A stretch of DNA of 64,000 bases from Myxococcota bacterium (GTDB lineage Bacteria > Myxococcota_A > Bradymonadia > UBA7976 > UBA1532). The translations under genes and the position numbers were made by a program. The notes under the pieces are model-generated. The model was not told where the DNA came from and made no database searches. It saw only the letters and a program-made list of their open reading frames with translations. This document shows, piece by piece, positions 1 to 9,500 of the stretch. Every line of letters starts with the position of its first letter. The first letter of the stretch is position 1. The stretch spans positions 1 through 64,000 of the forward strand of contig JAKLJY010000001.1 in assembly GCA_023150895.1 (NCBI GenBank), written 5' to 3'.

Positions 1-370
1 CGGCGGAGGCCGGCAGGCCGGCTTCCCCGAGCACGCGCGCGGCAGCGGGCATGACGGGCCCGGTCGCGGCGGCGGCGGGCGTGGCAGCGGCGGCCGCGAC
101 CGACGTCGGTGCGGACTCCGTAGCGGGCGCTTCGGCGGGCTCGAGCTCGGCGATGGTTTCGCCGATCTTCGCCATCTCACCGCGCCGCTTGCGCAGGCGG
201 ACGACCCGACCGGAGATGGGCGCCGGGACCTCGAGGTTCACCTTGTCGGACTCGACGACGACCACCGGCTCGTCGCGATGGACGAATTCCCCTTCGCCCT
301 TGAGCCACTCGCCCAGCGCAACCTCCGTGATGGATTCGCCGACCGGGGGGACCTTCAGCTCGACGGACAT
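1..370 (-). CDS. sucB: 2-oxoglutarate dehydrogenase E2 (dihydrolipoyl succinyltransferase), N-terminal part
   Basis: The E2 core enzyme of the 2-oxoglutarate dehydrogenase complex carries succinyl groups on a lipoyl arm from E1 to CoA in the cytoplasm. The gene runs off the left edge, so only 123 residues are visible. They begin MSVELKVPPVGESI and form one lipoyl domain. The lysine to be lipoylated is in VESDKVNLEVPAP at residue 43. An Ala/Pro/Thr-rich swinging linker starts near residue 80, and a short PAAARVLGEAGL stretch looks like the start of the E1/E3-binding domain. The ATG at 370 has a good ribosome site (GGGAGTGAG) and lies 16 bases after the sucA stop, so the two are one transcription unit. 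The catalytic domain is outside the window. SucB is preferred over another acyltransferase E2 because sucA is adjacent. Confidence 0.93.
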   Translation of the reverse strand, partial: MSVELKVPPVGESITEVALGEWLKGEGEFVHRDEPVVVVESDKVNLEVPAPISGRVVRLRKRRGEMAKIGETIAELEPAEAPATESAPTSVAAAAATPAAAATGPVMPAAARVLGEAGLPASA

Positions 371-386
371 TCAGCTCACTCCCTGT

Positions 387-3203
387 TCACGCAATGTCGA
401 ACGCCTTCTCGAGGAGCAGCTCCTGCTCCATCTTGTGGCTCGCGGCAGAGCCGGTCGCCGGGCTCGCGCTCTCATTGCGCGTGATGCCCGAGAACGGATG
501 CCGCCCGAAGAGGGCCTCACCGACCGCCAGCCGGATGAAGGGCCACGCGCCCATGTTGCGTGGCTCTTCCTGTACCCAGAGGACCGGGGTGCCCGAGGGG
601 TAGGGGGCGAGCGCCGCCTCGAGGTCACTCGACCGAAGCGGGTACAGTTGCTCCACCCGAACGATGGCGACGTGGTGCGCGCCCATCGCCTCGCGGGCCG
701 CGGCGAGGTCGTAGTAGATCTTGCCGCTGCACAGGAGAACCCGCCGGACCGCCCCCGGATCGCGAGGTCCGACATCGGGGATGATCGGACGAAACCGGCC
801 GACCGACAGCTCATCGAGGGAGGAGACGACCTCCGGGTGGCGCAGCAGGCTCTTGGGGGTCATGACGATCATGGGCTTGCGCAGCTTCCACAGCGCCTGA
901 CGGCGCAGGCAATGGAAGAGCTGGGCCGGCGTGGTCAGATTCACCACCCGGACGTTGTCCTGCGCGCACAGCCCGAGGAACCGCTCGAGGCGAGCGCTGG
1001 AGTGCTCGGGTCCCTGGCCTTCGAAACCATGGGGCAGAAGCAGCGTCACGCCCGTGAGGCGCCGCCACTTGTCCTCCGAACTGACGATGAACTGGTCGAT
1101 GATGACCTGAGCGCCATTGACGAAGTCGCCGAACTGCGCCTCCCACAGGGTCAGCCCCTCCGGTCGATCGAGGCTGTAGCCATACTCGAAGCCGAGGACG
1201 CCGCATTCCGAGAGCGGGCTGTCGATGACCTCGAACGTCCCGCGGCCGAGCCGGGTCAAGGGGATGTCCCGCTCCCCCGTCCGCGCGTCGTGCAGGACCG
1301 CGTGCCGGTGGCTGAACGTGCCGCGGCCGCTGTCCTGTCCGCTCAGGCGCACGGGCACGCCTTCGGCCAGCAGGCTCCCGAAGGCCAGGGCCTCACCAGC
1401 GCCCCAGTCCAGCGGGCGGGCGCCCTCCGCCATCTCCCGGCGGGTCTCCAGGAACTTGGCGATCTTCGGGTGCGGCGTGAAGCCGGAGGGCAGGTCGGTC
1501 TGCACGCGCAACAGCATCTGCAGCGCTGCCCCCGGAACGGCGGTCTCCGGCTCCGGCGTGTCGCGTTCCAGGCCGCCGACGTGGCCCTGCCAGACGCCGC
1601 GCCCGAAGTCCGTCTTGTAGGCGTACTCGGGACTTTTGGCCTCGGAGAGCGCGTGCTCGAGGTGTTCACGCCGACGCACGGCGATGTCGTCCGCCTCCGC
1701 CCGCGTGACGCCACCGAGCTTGAGCAGGTTCTCGAGATACCCCTCTCGGACGGACTTCCGCTTTCGAATCGCTGCATACATCAGCGGCTGGGTGAACGCG
1801 GGGTCGTCGGCCTCGTTGTGGCCGTGACGCCGATAGCACCACATGTCGATGATCACGTCCTTCTGGTAGCGGTCCCGGAAGTCCATGGCGAGCATGATGG
1901 TGCGGGCGACCGCCTCCGGGTGTTCTCCGTTGACGTGAAAGATCGGCACCTGGAGCATCTTCGCGACGTCCGAGGCGTAGGGCGTCGAGCGCGACGACTC
2001 CGGCGGCGTGGTGAAGCCGATCTGGTTGTTGACGATGAGGTGAATCGTCCCGCCGACCCGATAGCCCGCCAGCTCGCTCATGTTCAGGGTCTCCTGAACG
2101 ATGCCCTGACCGGCGAATGCGGCGTCGCCATGAATGAGGAAGGGCACCACCTGCCGACGCTCGCGGTCTCCGTTGCGGTCCTGTTTGGCGCGCACACGGC
2201 CGATCGCGACCGGGTTGACGAACTCGAGGTGGCTCGGATTGAAGCACAGGGAGAGGTGGACCGTCCGCCCCGTGCGGGTGACGTGGTCGCTGCTGTACCC
2301 CATGTGGTACTTCACGTCGCCGCGTCCGAAGTGGAGGTCGGGGTCGGCGTCGGCGAACTCACGGAAGATCTGGGCGGGGCTCTTGCCCATCGTGTTTGCG
2401 AGCACGTTGAGGCGGCCGCGATGCGCCATCCCGATGACGATTTCGCGGACGCCGTGTTCGCCCGCGACTTCGATCGCCAGATCGAGGAGGGGGATCATGC
2501 TCTCGCCGCCCTCGGCGGAGAACCGCTTCGCCCCCACGAACTTGTTGGCCAGAAAGTGTTCGAAGATCTCCGCGTCCGTCAGTTTCGTCAGGATACGAAG
2601 CTGCTGCTCTCGCGTGAGCGTCGTGTGGTTGCGCGTCCGCTCCATCTCCGTCTGCAGCCACGTTTTGATCTCGAGATCGTCGATGTGCATGAATTGCACG
2701 CCCAACGAGCCGCAGTAGGTCGTCCGAAGCAGGTCGAGGATCTCGCGGAGGGTCATGTGGGAGCCCGCACCGGCGATGGTGCGGCTCGAAAACGACCGGT
2801 CGAGATCGGCCTCGCCGAGCTGATAGAAGTCGAGTTCGAGTTCCGGATGCGGCGGTCGAGGCAGACCCAGCGGGTCGAGGTTCGCGAGCATGTGCCCCCG
2901 CACCCGGTAGGCCCGCACGAGCTGATCGACCTTGTCCTGCTGGGCGGCGACGTCCGTGCCGGCGTCCGACGGCGTGCTCGCCGGCCACGGCGCGGCCTGG
3001 GGTCCCGCCGTGCCCCTGCGCCGGTCGAAGAGGCCCGGTGCCGAACGTCGAGGACCGAAGGCGATATCGCGGCTGCCGTCGAGTGACGAGAAATACGCCT
3101 GCCAGTCGGGCGAGACGTTGGCGGGGTCAGCGAGGTACGCGGCGAAGAGAGACTCGACGAACGCGAGGTTGGCGCCGTTCAAGGGCCCCTCCGGGATAGG
3201 CAT
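387..3203 (-). CDS. sucA: 2-oxoglutarate dehydrogenase E1
   Basis: This thiamine-diphosphate enzyme of the TCA cycle decarboxylates 2-oxoglutarate and passes the succinyl unit to the lipoyl arm of SucB. The product is 938 residues, the usual SucA length. Family motifs are present: KRFSAEGGES near 226, GMAHRGRLNVLAN near 258, the diphosphate/Mg loop GDAAFAGQG near 359 and NNQIGFTT near 392. The C-terminal half is a normal transketolase-type pyrimidine domain with GFEYGYSLDRPEGL and EAQFGDFVNGAQV. I chose the ATG at 3203 (MPIPEGPLNGAN) because AGGGAGGAA lies just before it. An in-frame ATG at 3257 has no such site and would add 18 low-complexity residues. SucB follows 16 bases downstream. Confidence 0.96.
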   Translation of the reverse strand: MPIPEGPLNGANLAFVESLFAAYLADPANVSPDWQAYFSSLDGSRDIAFGPRRSAPGLFDRRRGTAGPQAAPWPASTPSDAGTDVAAQQDKVDQLVRAYRVRGHMLANLDPLGLPRPPHPELELDFYQLGEADLDRSFSSRTIAGAGSHMTLREILDLLRTTYCGSLGVQFMHIDDLEIKTWLQTEMERTRNHTTLTREQQLRILTKLTDAEIFEHFLANKFVGAKRFSAEGGESMIPLLDLAIEVAGEHGVREIVIGMAHRGRLNVLANTMGKSPAQIFREFADADPDLHFGRGDVKYHMGYSSDHVTRTGRTVHLSLCFNPSHLEFVNPVAIGRVRAKQDRNGDRERRQVVPFLIHGDAAFAGQGIVQETLNMSELAGYRVGGTIHLIVNNQIGFTTPPESSRSTPYASDVAKMLQVPIFHVNGEHPEAVARTIMLAMDFRDRYQKDVIIDMWCYRRHGHNEADDPAFTQPLMYAAIRKRKSVREGYLENLLKLGGVTRAEADDIAVRRREHLEHALSEAKSPEYAYKTDFGRGVWQGHVGGLERDTPEPETAVPGAALQMLLRVQTDLPSGFTPHPKIAKFLETRREMAEGARPLDWGAGEALAFGSLLAEGVPVRLSGQDSGRGTFSHRHAVLHDARTGERDIPLTRLGRGTFEVIDSPLSECGVLGFEYGYSLDRPEGLTLWEAQFGDFVNGAQVIIDQFIVSSEDKWRRLTGVTLLLPHGFEGQGPEHSSARLERFLGLCAQDNVRVVNLTTPAQLFHCLRRQALWKLRKPMIVMTPKSLLRHPEVVSSLDELSVGRFRPIIPDVGPRDPGAVRRVLLCSGKIYYDLAAAREAMGAHHVAIVRVEQLYPLRSSDLEAALAPYPSGTPVLWVQEEPRNMGAWPFIRLAVGEALFGRHPFSGITRNESASPATGSAASHKMEQELLLEKAFDIA

Positions 3204-3287
3204 GGTCGAAGATTCCTCCCTGGATGCTCGGGCGGGGCGTTCGGATTCACCCGGCACGCGACGCCCGCAACGGCGGCCATTGAATGC

Positions 3288-3319
3288 AAAAAAGGCGGGC
3301 CGCTTGCGCGAACCCGCCT
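3288..3319 (-). terminator. Rho-independent terminator
   Basis: Read on the minus strand, AGGCGGG (3319-3313) pairs with CCCGCCT (3299-3293), with a further inner GCG/CGC pairing, and is followed by a run of T. It lies after the small Val-Pro repeat lipoprotein gene and before sucA. It probably ends the lipoprotein transcript and insulates sucAB. Confidence 0.75.
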
Positions 3320-3359
3320 CTCACGCCCCAGGGGGCGTGTCGATCGGCGCTGACCCTGA

Positions 3360-3563
3360 TCAGTTGGCGCTGGGGACGGCCGGGACGGCCGGGACCTCGG
3401 GAACGGCCGGGACGGCCGGAACCTCGGGGACGGCCGGGACCTCGGGGGCGCTGGGGACGGCCGGAACCTCGGGGACCGCGGGGGCCGCCGGGAGCGCGGG
3501 CGCGCCGCCGCAAGCGGCCAGGGTGAACAGGGCGGTGGCGACGAGGGCGGACAGCTTGAGCAT
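3360..3563 (-). CDS. small Val-Pro repeat lipoprotein
   Basis: This is a 67-residue protein of unknown function. It starts MLKLSALVATALFTLAACGG, a lipoprotein signal with the lipobox LAAC, so it should be cleaved and lipidated at Cys18. The mature part is almost entirely Pro, Val, Ala and Glu in units such as VPEVPAVPA, giving a stiff extended tether with no globular domain. The DNA shows the same thing as an imperfect minisatellite of GACGGCCGG and GACCTCGGG units. The ATG at 3563 is preferred to one 19 codons upstream because AAGGAGAACG precedes it and it makes a proper signal peptide. The gene has its own promoter and terminator, so it is independent of sucA. Short Pro-rich lipoproteins can act as spacers through the cell wall, but no role can be assigned. 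Confidence 0.7.
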   Translation of the reverse strand: MLKLSALVATALFTLAACGGAPALPAAPAVPEVPAVPSAPEVPAVPEVPAVPAVPEVPAVPAVPSAN

Positions 3564-3639
3564 GACGTTCTCCTTCAAGACGGGGGGTTCGCGAATCTCC
3601 CGACCCGCAACACGACGCATCGCGGGCCGACGCGGGGGT

Positions 3640-3669
3640 TTTACATAGGAAAAGCCCCCCCTCTGTCAA
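3640..3669 (-). promoter_or_regulatory. sigma-70-type promoter of the small lipoprotein gene
   Basis: On the minus strand a perfect -35 TTGACA (3669-3664) is followed after 18 bases by TGTAAA (3645-3640), overlapping TATGTA at a 16-base spacing. The region is AT-rich for this genome and lies about 80 bases before the lipoprotein ATG at 3563. Confidence 0.5.
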
Positions 3670-3697
3670 GTTCTTTCGAAGAATCCGTCCGATCCGG

Positions 3698-4558
3698 TCA
3701 CGAATCGGACAGGCTCGCCGGCCAATCGACGAGTCCGAGGCGCTCTTCGACCTCCGGGCCGCCATCGGCGGTCGTGCCGCCCGCCGGCCGAATGAGGTCG
3801 ATGCCGGCGACCTCCGCACCGGCCGGATGCGTCCGCCAGGGGAAGACCGCTGCCCCGAGTCCCCGGTTGACGTACACCGGCGTCTGGCCCACGTGGTACC
3901 ACCCGAGGATGTAGCGGTGGCCCATTCGCCGCATGACGCGTTCCATCACCCCGCCCGCGGGGATCTGCCCCCCATGGGTGTGGCCGCTCAGGACCAGCGC
4001 GGCGCCGCGGCGCTCGGCAAGCCCTGCGAGTTCGGCGAGGTGCGAAAGCACGATGAACGGCACTTCGTCGACCTCGCGAAAGGCCCGCTCGGGGTCATGA
4101 TGGCCCGTCACGGCGTCGTCGAGGCCCACGATGCGCCAGCGCCCTCCGCCGACGGCGACGACGGTCGAGGCGTTTTCGAGCACCATGATGCCCGCCGCTT
4201 CGAGGGCGCGAACCACCGTGGATGCACCGTGCCAGTGATCGTGATTGCCGAGCGTCGCGAACGCCGGGGCGGTGAGGGCCCGCAAGTGATGCGTCAGGCG
4301 TGGCAAGTACCGCAGGCTATGGGCGATGTAGTCGCCCGTCAGGCAAACGACGTCCGGTCGCAGGGCATTGATTGCGTCGACGGCCCCGGCGAGCCGGGCC
4401 TCCGGGGTCATGCGACCGACATGCACGTCGGTCAGGTGAGCGAGCCGAATCGGCGGTTGGCCCGGCGGCACGCGCGGGCTCGCCAGGCGATAGTAGTGGC
4501 GCGCCACGGTCGAGCTGCGGCCGAGCGCTCGGACGAGGGTGGGCTCAGCCGGGCGCAT
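3698..4558 (-). CDS. metallophosphoesterase (YkuE/YaeI-like)
   Basis: This is a 286-residue calcineurin-type phosphoesterase. All metal ligands are visible in order: LTDVHVG (D-x-H), LTGDYIA, GNHDHWHG, a His in IVLSHLAEL, and SGHTHGGQI. This layout matches the YkuE/YaeI group, some members of which hydrolyse UDP-2,3-diacylglucosamine or other phospholipid-like substrates; the substrate here is unknown. No signal peptide is evident from the chosen start. The protein begins MRPAEPTLVRALGR and the phosphatase fold begins near residue 35. The start is uncertain because no strong ribosome site is seen; another ATG lies at about 4633. The gene is divergent from the tail-anchored unknown at 4664, and the two share a 105-base region in which I see no clear promoter. 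Confidence 0.85.
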   Translation of the reverse strand: MRPAEPTLVRALGRSSTVARHYYRLASPRVPPGQPPIRLAHLTDVHVGRMTPEARLAGAVDAINALRPDVVCLTGDYIAHSLRYLPRLTHHLRALTAPAFATLGNHDHWHGASTVVRALEAAGIMVLENASTVVAVGGGRWRIVGLDDAVTGHHDPERAFREVDEVPFIVLSHLAELAGLAERRGAALVLSGHTHGGQIPAGGVMERVMRRMGHRYILGWYHVGQTPVYVNRGLGAAVFPWRTHPAGAEVAGIDLIRPAGGTTADGGPEVEERLGLVDWPASLSDS

Positions 4559-4663
4559 GGGCTTCGTGTCGGTCGGCGATCGTTCTGGGCTGCGTCGGGG
4601 ACAAGCGTCGCACCTCCGGAGCAAGTCTGGCATCCCCGAGGCGCTGTTGGTAGGGTCGCGCTC

Positions 4664-5545
4664 GTGAATCCCGAGTTGCGCGCCGCCCAGAGCCGGGCCC
4701 GAGAGCTGATCCAGAACAAGGAGGCGCGCCTCCTCGAGGCGGTCGGGGAGCGCCCGGTCGCCGGGGCTGCGTGGGCATTCCACAGCCACGGCGCGGTCTT
4801 GTCCGTCGTGACGCCACACCCCGGCCTGTTCGACCGACTCGTCGTCCTCTTGCCCCGACCACCGGAACGGACGCCCGACGAGTTCCGTGCCTGGGCAGAG
4901 GGTCGACTCGGCCGACTCGACACCTTTCTGGAGCGCACCAACATCGGGCGGGTCGTCAAGCAGGTGCCGACCGACACCTGCGTCATCGCCTCGGTGACCC
5001 GACGCGTCGGCCATGACCCGAGCGATCCGAACGGGTACTTTCCGCCCCCCGAGGACGTGCCGCGGCTGCTCATCGGGTTTGTGGCTCACCTCGAAGCCTA
5101 CGTGAAGTTCATGGGTGACCCCGGCCTGCGCTACGTCGGGGGGCTGCGGCTCTACCGCGTGCCCCGGGGCGCCGACGCCCCCGAGTGGAAGCTCGGGCTC
5201 GATGTCCTCGACACCGTCGTCGGCCGCCGCGAGGAGACCGAGGATCTCGCCCCGTTGACCCTCGTGCGCGCCGTTCTTCGCGAAGTCGCGGCCATCCTCG
5301 AGGTCCGTGCGATGGATCCGGAGGGGTCGAAAGCCGTGCGCCACGCCCGCGCCGCGGCCGCCGCCCACTATGGTGAGGCCCTGCTCGCCATTGCCGAACG
5401 GGCAGAGCAGCCCGGCTATCGCCTCGGCCATGTCTCGCGACAACTCGGTGAGATCGGCCCGCCTCGCCGGCGGCGCGCGCTTTGGCCGGTCGTGATCGGC
5501 CTCGTGCTCGTCGCGCTCGGCGGCCTCTGGTACGCGCTGACCTGA
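4664..5545 (+). CDS. hypothetical tail-anchored protein
   Basis: This is a 293-residue protein I do not recognise. It starts at a GTG (MNPELRAAQSRARELIQ). It has a mixed alpha/beta cytoplasmic part of about 270 residues with no known motif. It ends in an Arg cluster (PPRRRRALWP) followed by one hydrophobic helix of about 18 residues, IGLVLVALGGLWYALT, and no tail after it. This is the signature of a C-tail-anchored inner-membrane protein facing the cytoplasm. The start is chosen because upstream reading in this frame lies antisense to the metallophosphoesterase. Codon use matches the neighbouring genes, so it is likely real, but its role cannot be inferred from context. Confidence 0.7.
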   Translation: MNPELRAAQSRARELIQNKEARLLEAVGERPVAGAAWAFHSHGAVLSVVTPHPGLFDRLVVLLPRPPERTPDEFRAWAEGRLGRLDTFLERTNIGRVVKQVPTDTCVIASVTRRVGHDPSDPNGYFPPPEDVPRLLIGFVAHLEAYVKFMGDPGLRYVGGLRLYRVPRGADAPEWKLGLDVLDTVVGRREETEDLAPLTLVRAVLREVAAILEVRAMDPEGSKAVRHARAAAAAHYGEALLAIAERAEQPGYRLGHVSRQLGEIGPPRRRRALWPVVIGLVLVALGGLWYALT

Positions 5546-5561
5546 GCCCGTGCCGGACCCG

Positions 5562-6515
5562 TCAGGGCGCGGGCGTGACGCCGCCCTCGACCCAGCGCTT
5601 CAAGAGGCCATAGTCTTCGTCGTTCATGCCGCGGAAGACCTCGCGCCCCCCATGCGACACCTCGAGGGGCTTGCGGAGAATCAGGGACTCGACGGGGGCG
5701 GTCGGATCGACGAACCACTGCACCGTGAGGAAGTTCCAGCGGACCTCACAGCCCTCGCCGGGCGCACGGATCCACAGCCCGCCCGCATTGCCGGCGCTGC
5801 CGTGACATTCGGCTTCGCCGCAGCGCCGAACGAGCATGGGGTTCACGGCGGCCTCGAACTGAACGTAGTCGTAGCGAGTGCGGTCGGGTGTCGGCAGCGC
5901 CGCGCAGGGCACCCCGCTCCCCCCAGACGGCTCGCCGCCCGCCCCGCCGACGGGCACGCCGGCATCCGGCTCGTCGGGCGTCACCGCGTCGACAATCCAG
6001 GCGAGGAGTGCGCGGTAATCCTCGTCGGCCGTGGTGTAGACCGGGCCCGGGGTCGGGTGATCCGGGACCCCGCCGCTCTGGCTCAGCGGCCAGGTCAGGA
6101 GCCCGCTTTGCTCCGGGACGAGCGGATTCACCCAGCGAACGATCTCCGCGAGGTCGGCCTCGACCTCTTCTGGGGTGCTCGCCTCGACGGGCACGTTGAA
6201 CTGGAAGTGCGCGTCGTCCCGCAGGGCCCGGCCATGACAGATGGGCTGCCCGCAGCCTCGCTCCAGGATGGGGAGAATCTCCCGCTCGAGCCGCCCGACG
6301 TCGAACTCGGCCGGATCGGCGGGGGGGGCGGGGGTGCCGCCCGTCGCGTTGCCCCCGGGCATCCCGCCGCCGCTGCCCCCGACCGTGCCACCACTGGCCC
6401 CTGCGTCGCCCGTGGCGCCACCGGGCTCCAATGAGAGCGGCTCTTCGCCGCAGGAGAAGAGCATCACACTGACGAGCGCGAGTCGTGCCGACACGCAGGC
6501 GAGTCGAGGAGGCAT
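5562..6515 (-). CDS. CX4CH cytochrome-like lipoprotein
   Basis: This is a 317-residue predicted lipoprotein. The signal ends in LVSVMLFSC, a lipobox, and is followed by a Gly/Ser/Thr tether of about 35 residues. Two repeated modules follow. Each begins with a haem-like motif having four residues between cysteines, CGQPICH near residue 90 and CGEAECH near 220, and ends in a DEDYxxLLxW or DEDYGLLKRW motif. Myxobacterial and planctomycete proteins with this arrangement are usually called cytochrome-c-like or hypothetical; covalent haem at CX4CH is plausible but not proven. The ATG is 11 bases downstream of the stop of the multihaem gene, so the two form an operon. It probably acts at the outer membrane in electron transfer together with that protein. 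Confidence 0.75.
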   Translation of the reverse strand: MPPRLACVSARLALVSVMLFSCGEEPLSLEPGGATGDAGASGGTVGGSGGGMPGGNATGGTPAPPADPAEFDVGRLEREILPILERGCGQPICHGRALRDDAHFQFNVPVEASTPEEVEADLAEIVRWVNPLVPEQSGLLTWPLSQSGGVPDHPTPGPVYTTADEDYRALLAWIVDAVTPDEPDAGVPVGGAGGEPSGGSGVPCAALPTPDRTRYDYVQFEAAVNPMLVRRCGEAECHGSAGNAGGLWIRAPGEGCEVRWNFLTVQWFVDPTAPVESLILRKPLEVSHGGREVFRGMNDEDYGLLKRWVEGGVTPAP

Positions 6516-6526
6516 CGTATCGGGTC

Positions 6527-9500
6527 TCACTGAATGAAGTTGGCCGCCGCTCCCTGGGGATCGCCGTTCGCGTCGATCCACGAATCCAGGACCCGGCCCC
6601 CATTGGGGTCGGTCAGCTTCTGGATTGTCTGCGCGTCGAGCGGCCCGGACAACTCCGGATTCGACGCGCCGATTCGCGGCTTGCCCGCTTGAATGATCGG
6701 GCGGGTCGACGAGGTGTTCGGGACGCCGTTGGCGGTGACCATGCGATCGAGGTCGAACTTCACGTTGTTCAGGTTGAAGTTCGCGGCCGGCGCCCCATTG
6801 TTGCAGATCTTGCGGTTGGCGTTGTTGTCCAGGGGGTTGACCGGACACCCGTCGGCGTCGAAGAGGAACAGGCCGGACCCGAGACCGGCGGCCATGTGGA
6901 CCCAGTACGGCGAGTTCAACTGGTTGCCCGGATTCTGGCCGATGTGCTGCTTCAACAAGTTGAAATCGAGCTGATTGAAGTTGTTGTTCGCGTAGTTGGC
7001 CCGGAACGCGTCATACCCGGCGCCGAAGTTCGTGACCTGCGCCTGGTTCAAGTGACAGGACACGCAGTACCGCGGCCCCTCTTTGTCTGCCGCGACCTTG
7101 CCGCGGATGCTGTGCGCGAAGAACGCGTTGTGTCCGAGGCCCGGGAAGGCGTTTCGAGCCCCGTTGTTGGCGTTGTTGCCCTCTCCCAGACGGTCTGCGG
7201 CCGTGATGACATTGGAGGCCGTTCCATTGCGGTCGATGAAGCCGTAGAAGACCTTCATGTGGGGCCCGAAGGACTGAATCTTCCCCTTGGTGTTGATCCC
7301 CAGGTACATCATGACCGGGCTGATGTACGTGAAGTCCGCATTGGCCTGCTTCAACAGAATCCGCTCGCCGGTGATGTTGCTGAAGAAGTAGTTGTTCGGG
7401 TTCACGTCGTATTGAGTGCGCAGGTGGCACCCGATGCAGTTGTTCTGCCAGGACGAGTGGCAGACGGAGCATTCCATCGTGTCCGTGTGCGCAAACCCCT
7501 GCGGGACGAGCGCCGGGTTGTTCTGGACGGGTCCGATGCCGTTGGAGAGGTCGCCGTCGGCGCGGCCCATCGCGTACGAGGCCTTGGGGCTGTAGAGCTG
7601 GCGGCCGGTGACCGGGTGCCGCTTGCTGGGCTGGTTCACGACGACGTCGCGCGTCTGGGGAATGTAGTGCGGGCGGCCGTCGAGGCGGCTGGTGAGCCAA
7701 TAGTCGCCGTTGGCGTCGCGGGTGACGTTGCGCAACGCGTTGCCCTCGGCGTCCTGCGCGCACGTCGCGGCGGCTCCGGTGTAGGTCGTGCAGTCCCGGG
7801 TCGGCGCGTACGCGTCCCCCCCGCCGTGGCAGTTCTCACAGCGGATCTTGACCTGCTGATCCATCCGGCTCTGCAGGCGGCCGCTGGTCGCATCGCCCTC
7901 GGTGCCGCCGTGCACGTCGCGGCTCCCGTGGCAGTCGATGCAGCCGAGGCCAGCCTCGAAGTGTACATCCGCGGGCGTGTCGTCGCGGCCGTCGCCGTCG
8001 TAGTCCTCCGTCCAGATGTACTGGTTCGCGTTGCGCCCGTTGAAGGTCTGGTTCGCGATCGCGGGGTCGAAGAGGCGCTCGTCGTTCGCCGTGTTGGTGA
8101 ACGTGACGGGCGCCGCCGGGTACTGGAAGTTGTTGACGAGGTCCTGGTTCTGGTCGAGCCGGATACCCCAGTACTGGAGCACCGTTCGGTTCGAGCCCTG
8201 GTGACAACCGACGCACGCGTGGTCGCTGATGCCACGCACGAAGCCGCCATTGGGCAGGATCTTCGCGACGTTCCGGATCTGGTGCGACTCGATGTGGGAC
8301 CGCTCGCCGGCCGCGATGGCATCTGGGTTCGCCGGCTCGTTCTTGTTGACGTTCGGATCGTTCGAGCGACTCCGGCCGTCGTAGCTGTACTCCATGTGGC
8401 AGGCTGTGCAGCCCGAGCTGCGGAAGTCGGCGTAGCGGTCGTTCTGGCCGGCGCTCCCGGCGTGGCAGTCGCCGCAGGTGATCGAGACCTGCTCGTCGAG
8501 GAGGTGGTGGAGCGGGCTCTCGGCGCGGACGCGATTGGGTCGTTGGGCGTCCTGGGCGGCGTTGATCAGGTATCCCGGCAGCGCGGCGGCGTCGTAGGCG
8601 GCGTTGTCGCGCATCGGTCCGTTGTACTGACCGAGCTCGCGCTGCTCGAGCAGGCGCCCGACCTCACCGACCTCGCGGGTGGCCTCGTTGTAGGCCGGGT
8701 TGGTGACGGCCCGGAAGGCCGAGTCGGCCAGCGTGTCGCCGTCTTTATCGCGCCCGCGATGCTCCGGAATCATGTTGTCGATGCCGAAGAGAAAGCGGGT
8801 CACCGAGAAGAAGCCCATCTCGGTACCGATGGGCGCTCGGGTGAACCACTGCGCATGCTTGTTGAAGTGGCACCCCTGAGCGCCGCAGCCCCGACCCTCG
8901 CCGACCACGCGCAGGTCGCCGGGGTTGATGAACTGCAGCCAGTCGAGGTTCGTGTAGGTCGTCCCCGGCTGGGCAGGATCCTGGTATTCCGACGGCTGGA
9001 GCTTGTCGATGCCCGCCAGCGTGCGGCGGTTGAAGAACGCGAACGGGTCGATGATCTGTTTCGCGCGGTCGCCGATCGCCGGCGGAGGCGGCACGTGGCT
9101 GCCGAGTTTGCCGTTTCCGTTCGGGTTGCCGCCGTGACACCCGGTGCACGAGATCTTCTCCGCGCCGCGGAACGGATGCGGGTTGGAGAGTCCGGGGCCG
9201 GAGTAGTCGTTGGCCTGCGCCCCGTTGTGGCACTCCATGCACGACTCGACGCCCGGCGCCGGGGGCGGCTCGGGCAAGCCGCCGCCATCGGCCGGGGGAG
9301 GGGTCTCACACCCGACCGCCGGGTCGCAGTACGCGGGGTCGCACTGGCAACAGGCGAGGCGGTAGCTGATGTCCTGCTCGGTGCAGCGGTCGAGCTCCGC
9401 ACAATTGTAGATCTGGCCGCGGAAGTCGTAGCTCTCACACGCGGGGTCAGGCGCGCCGAAGTCGCCCTCCGGGGCGTTGGGCCCCGCGTCCCGCTGCGGT

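Noticed and set aside
51-3086. A 1011-codon open frame on the plus strand opposite sucA
   Set aside because: It is a shadow of the sucA gene caused by GC-rich third positions; it has no protein-family motif, and the sucA frame is complete and full length.
3827-4663. Plus-strand extension upstream of the tail-anchored protein gene
   Set aside because: It is antisense to the metallophosphoesterase, whose metal-binding motifs are all intact, and shows no domain.
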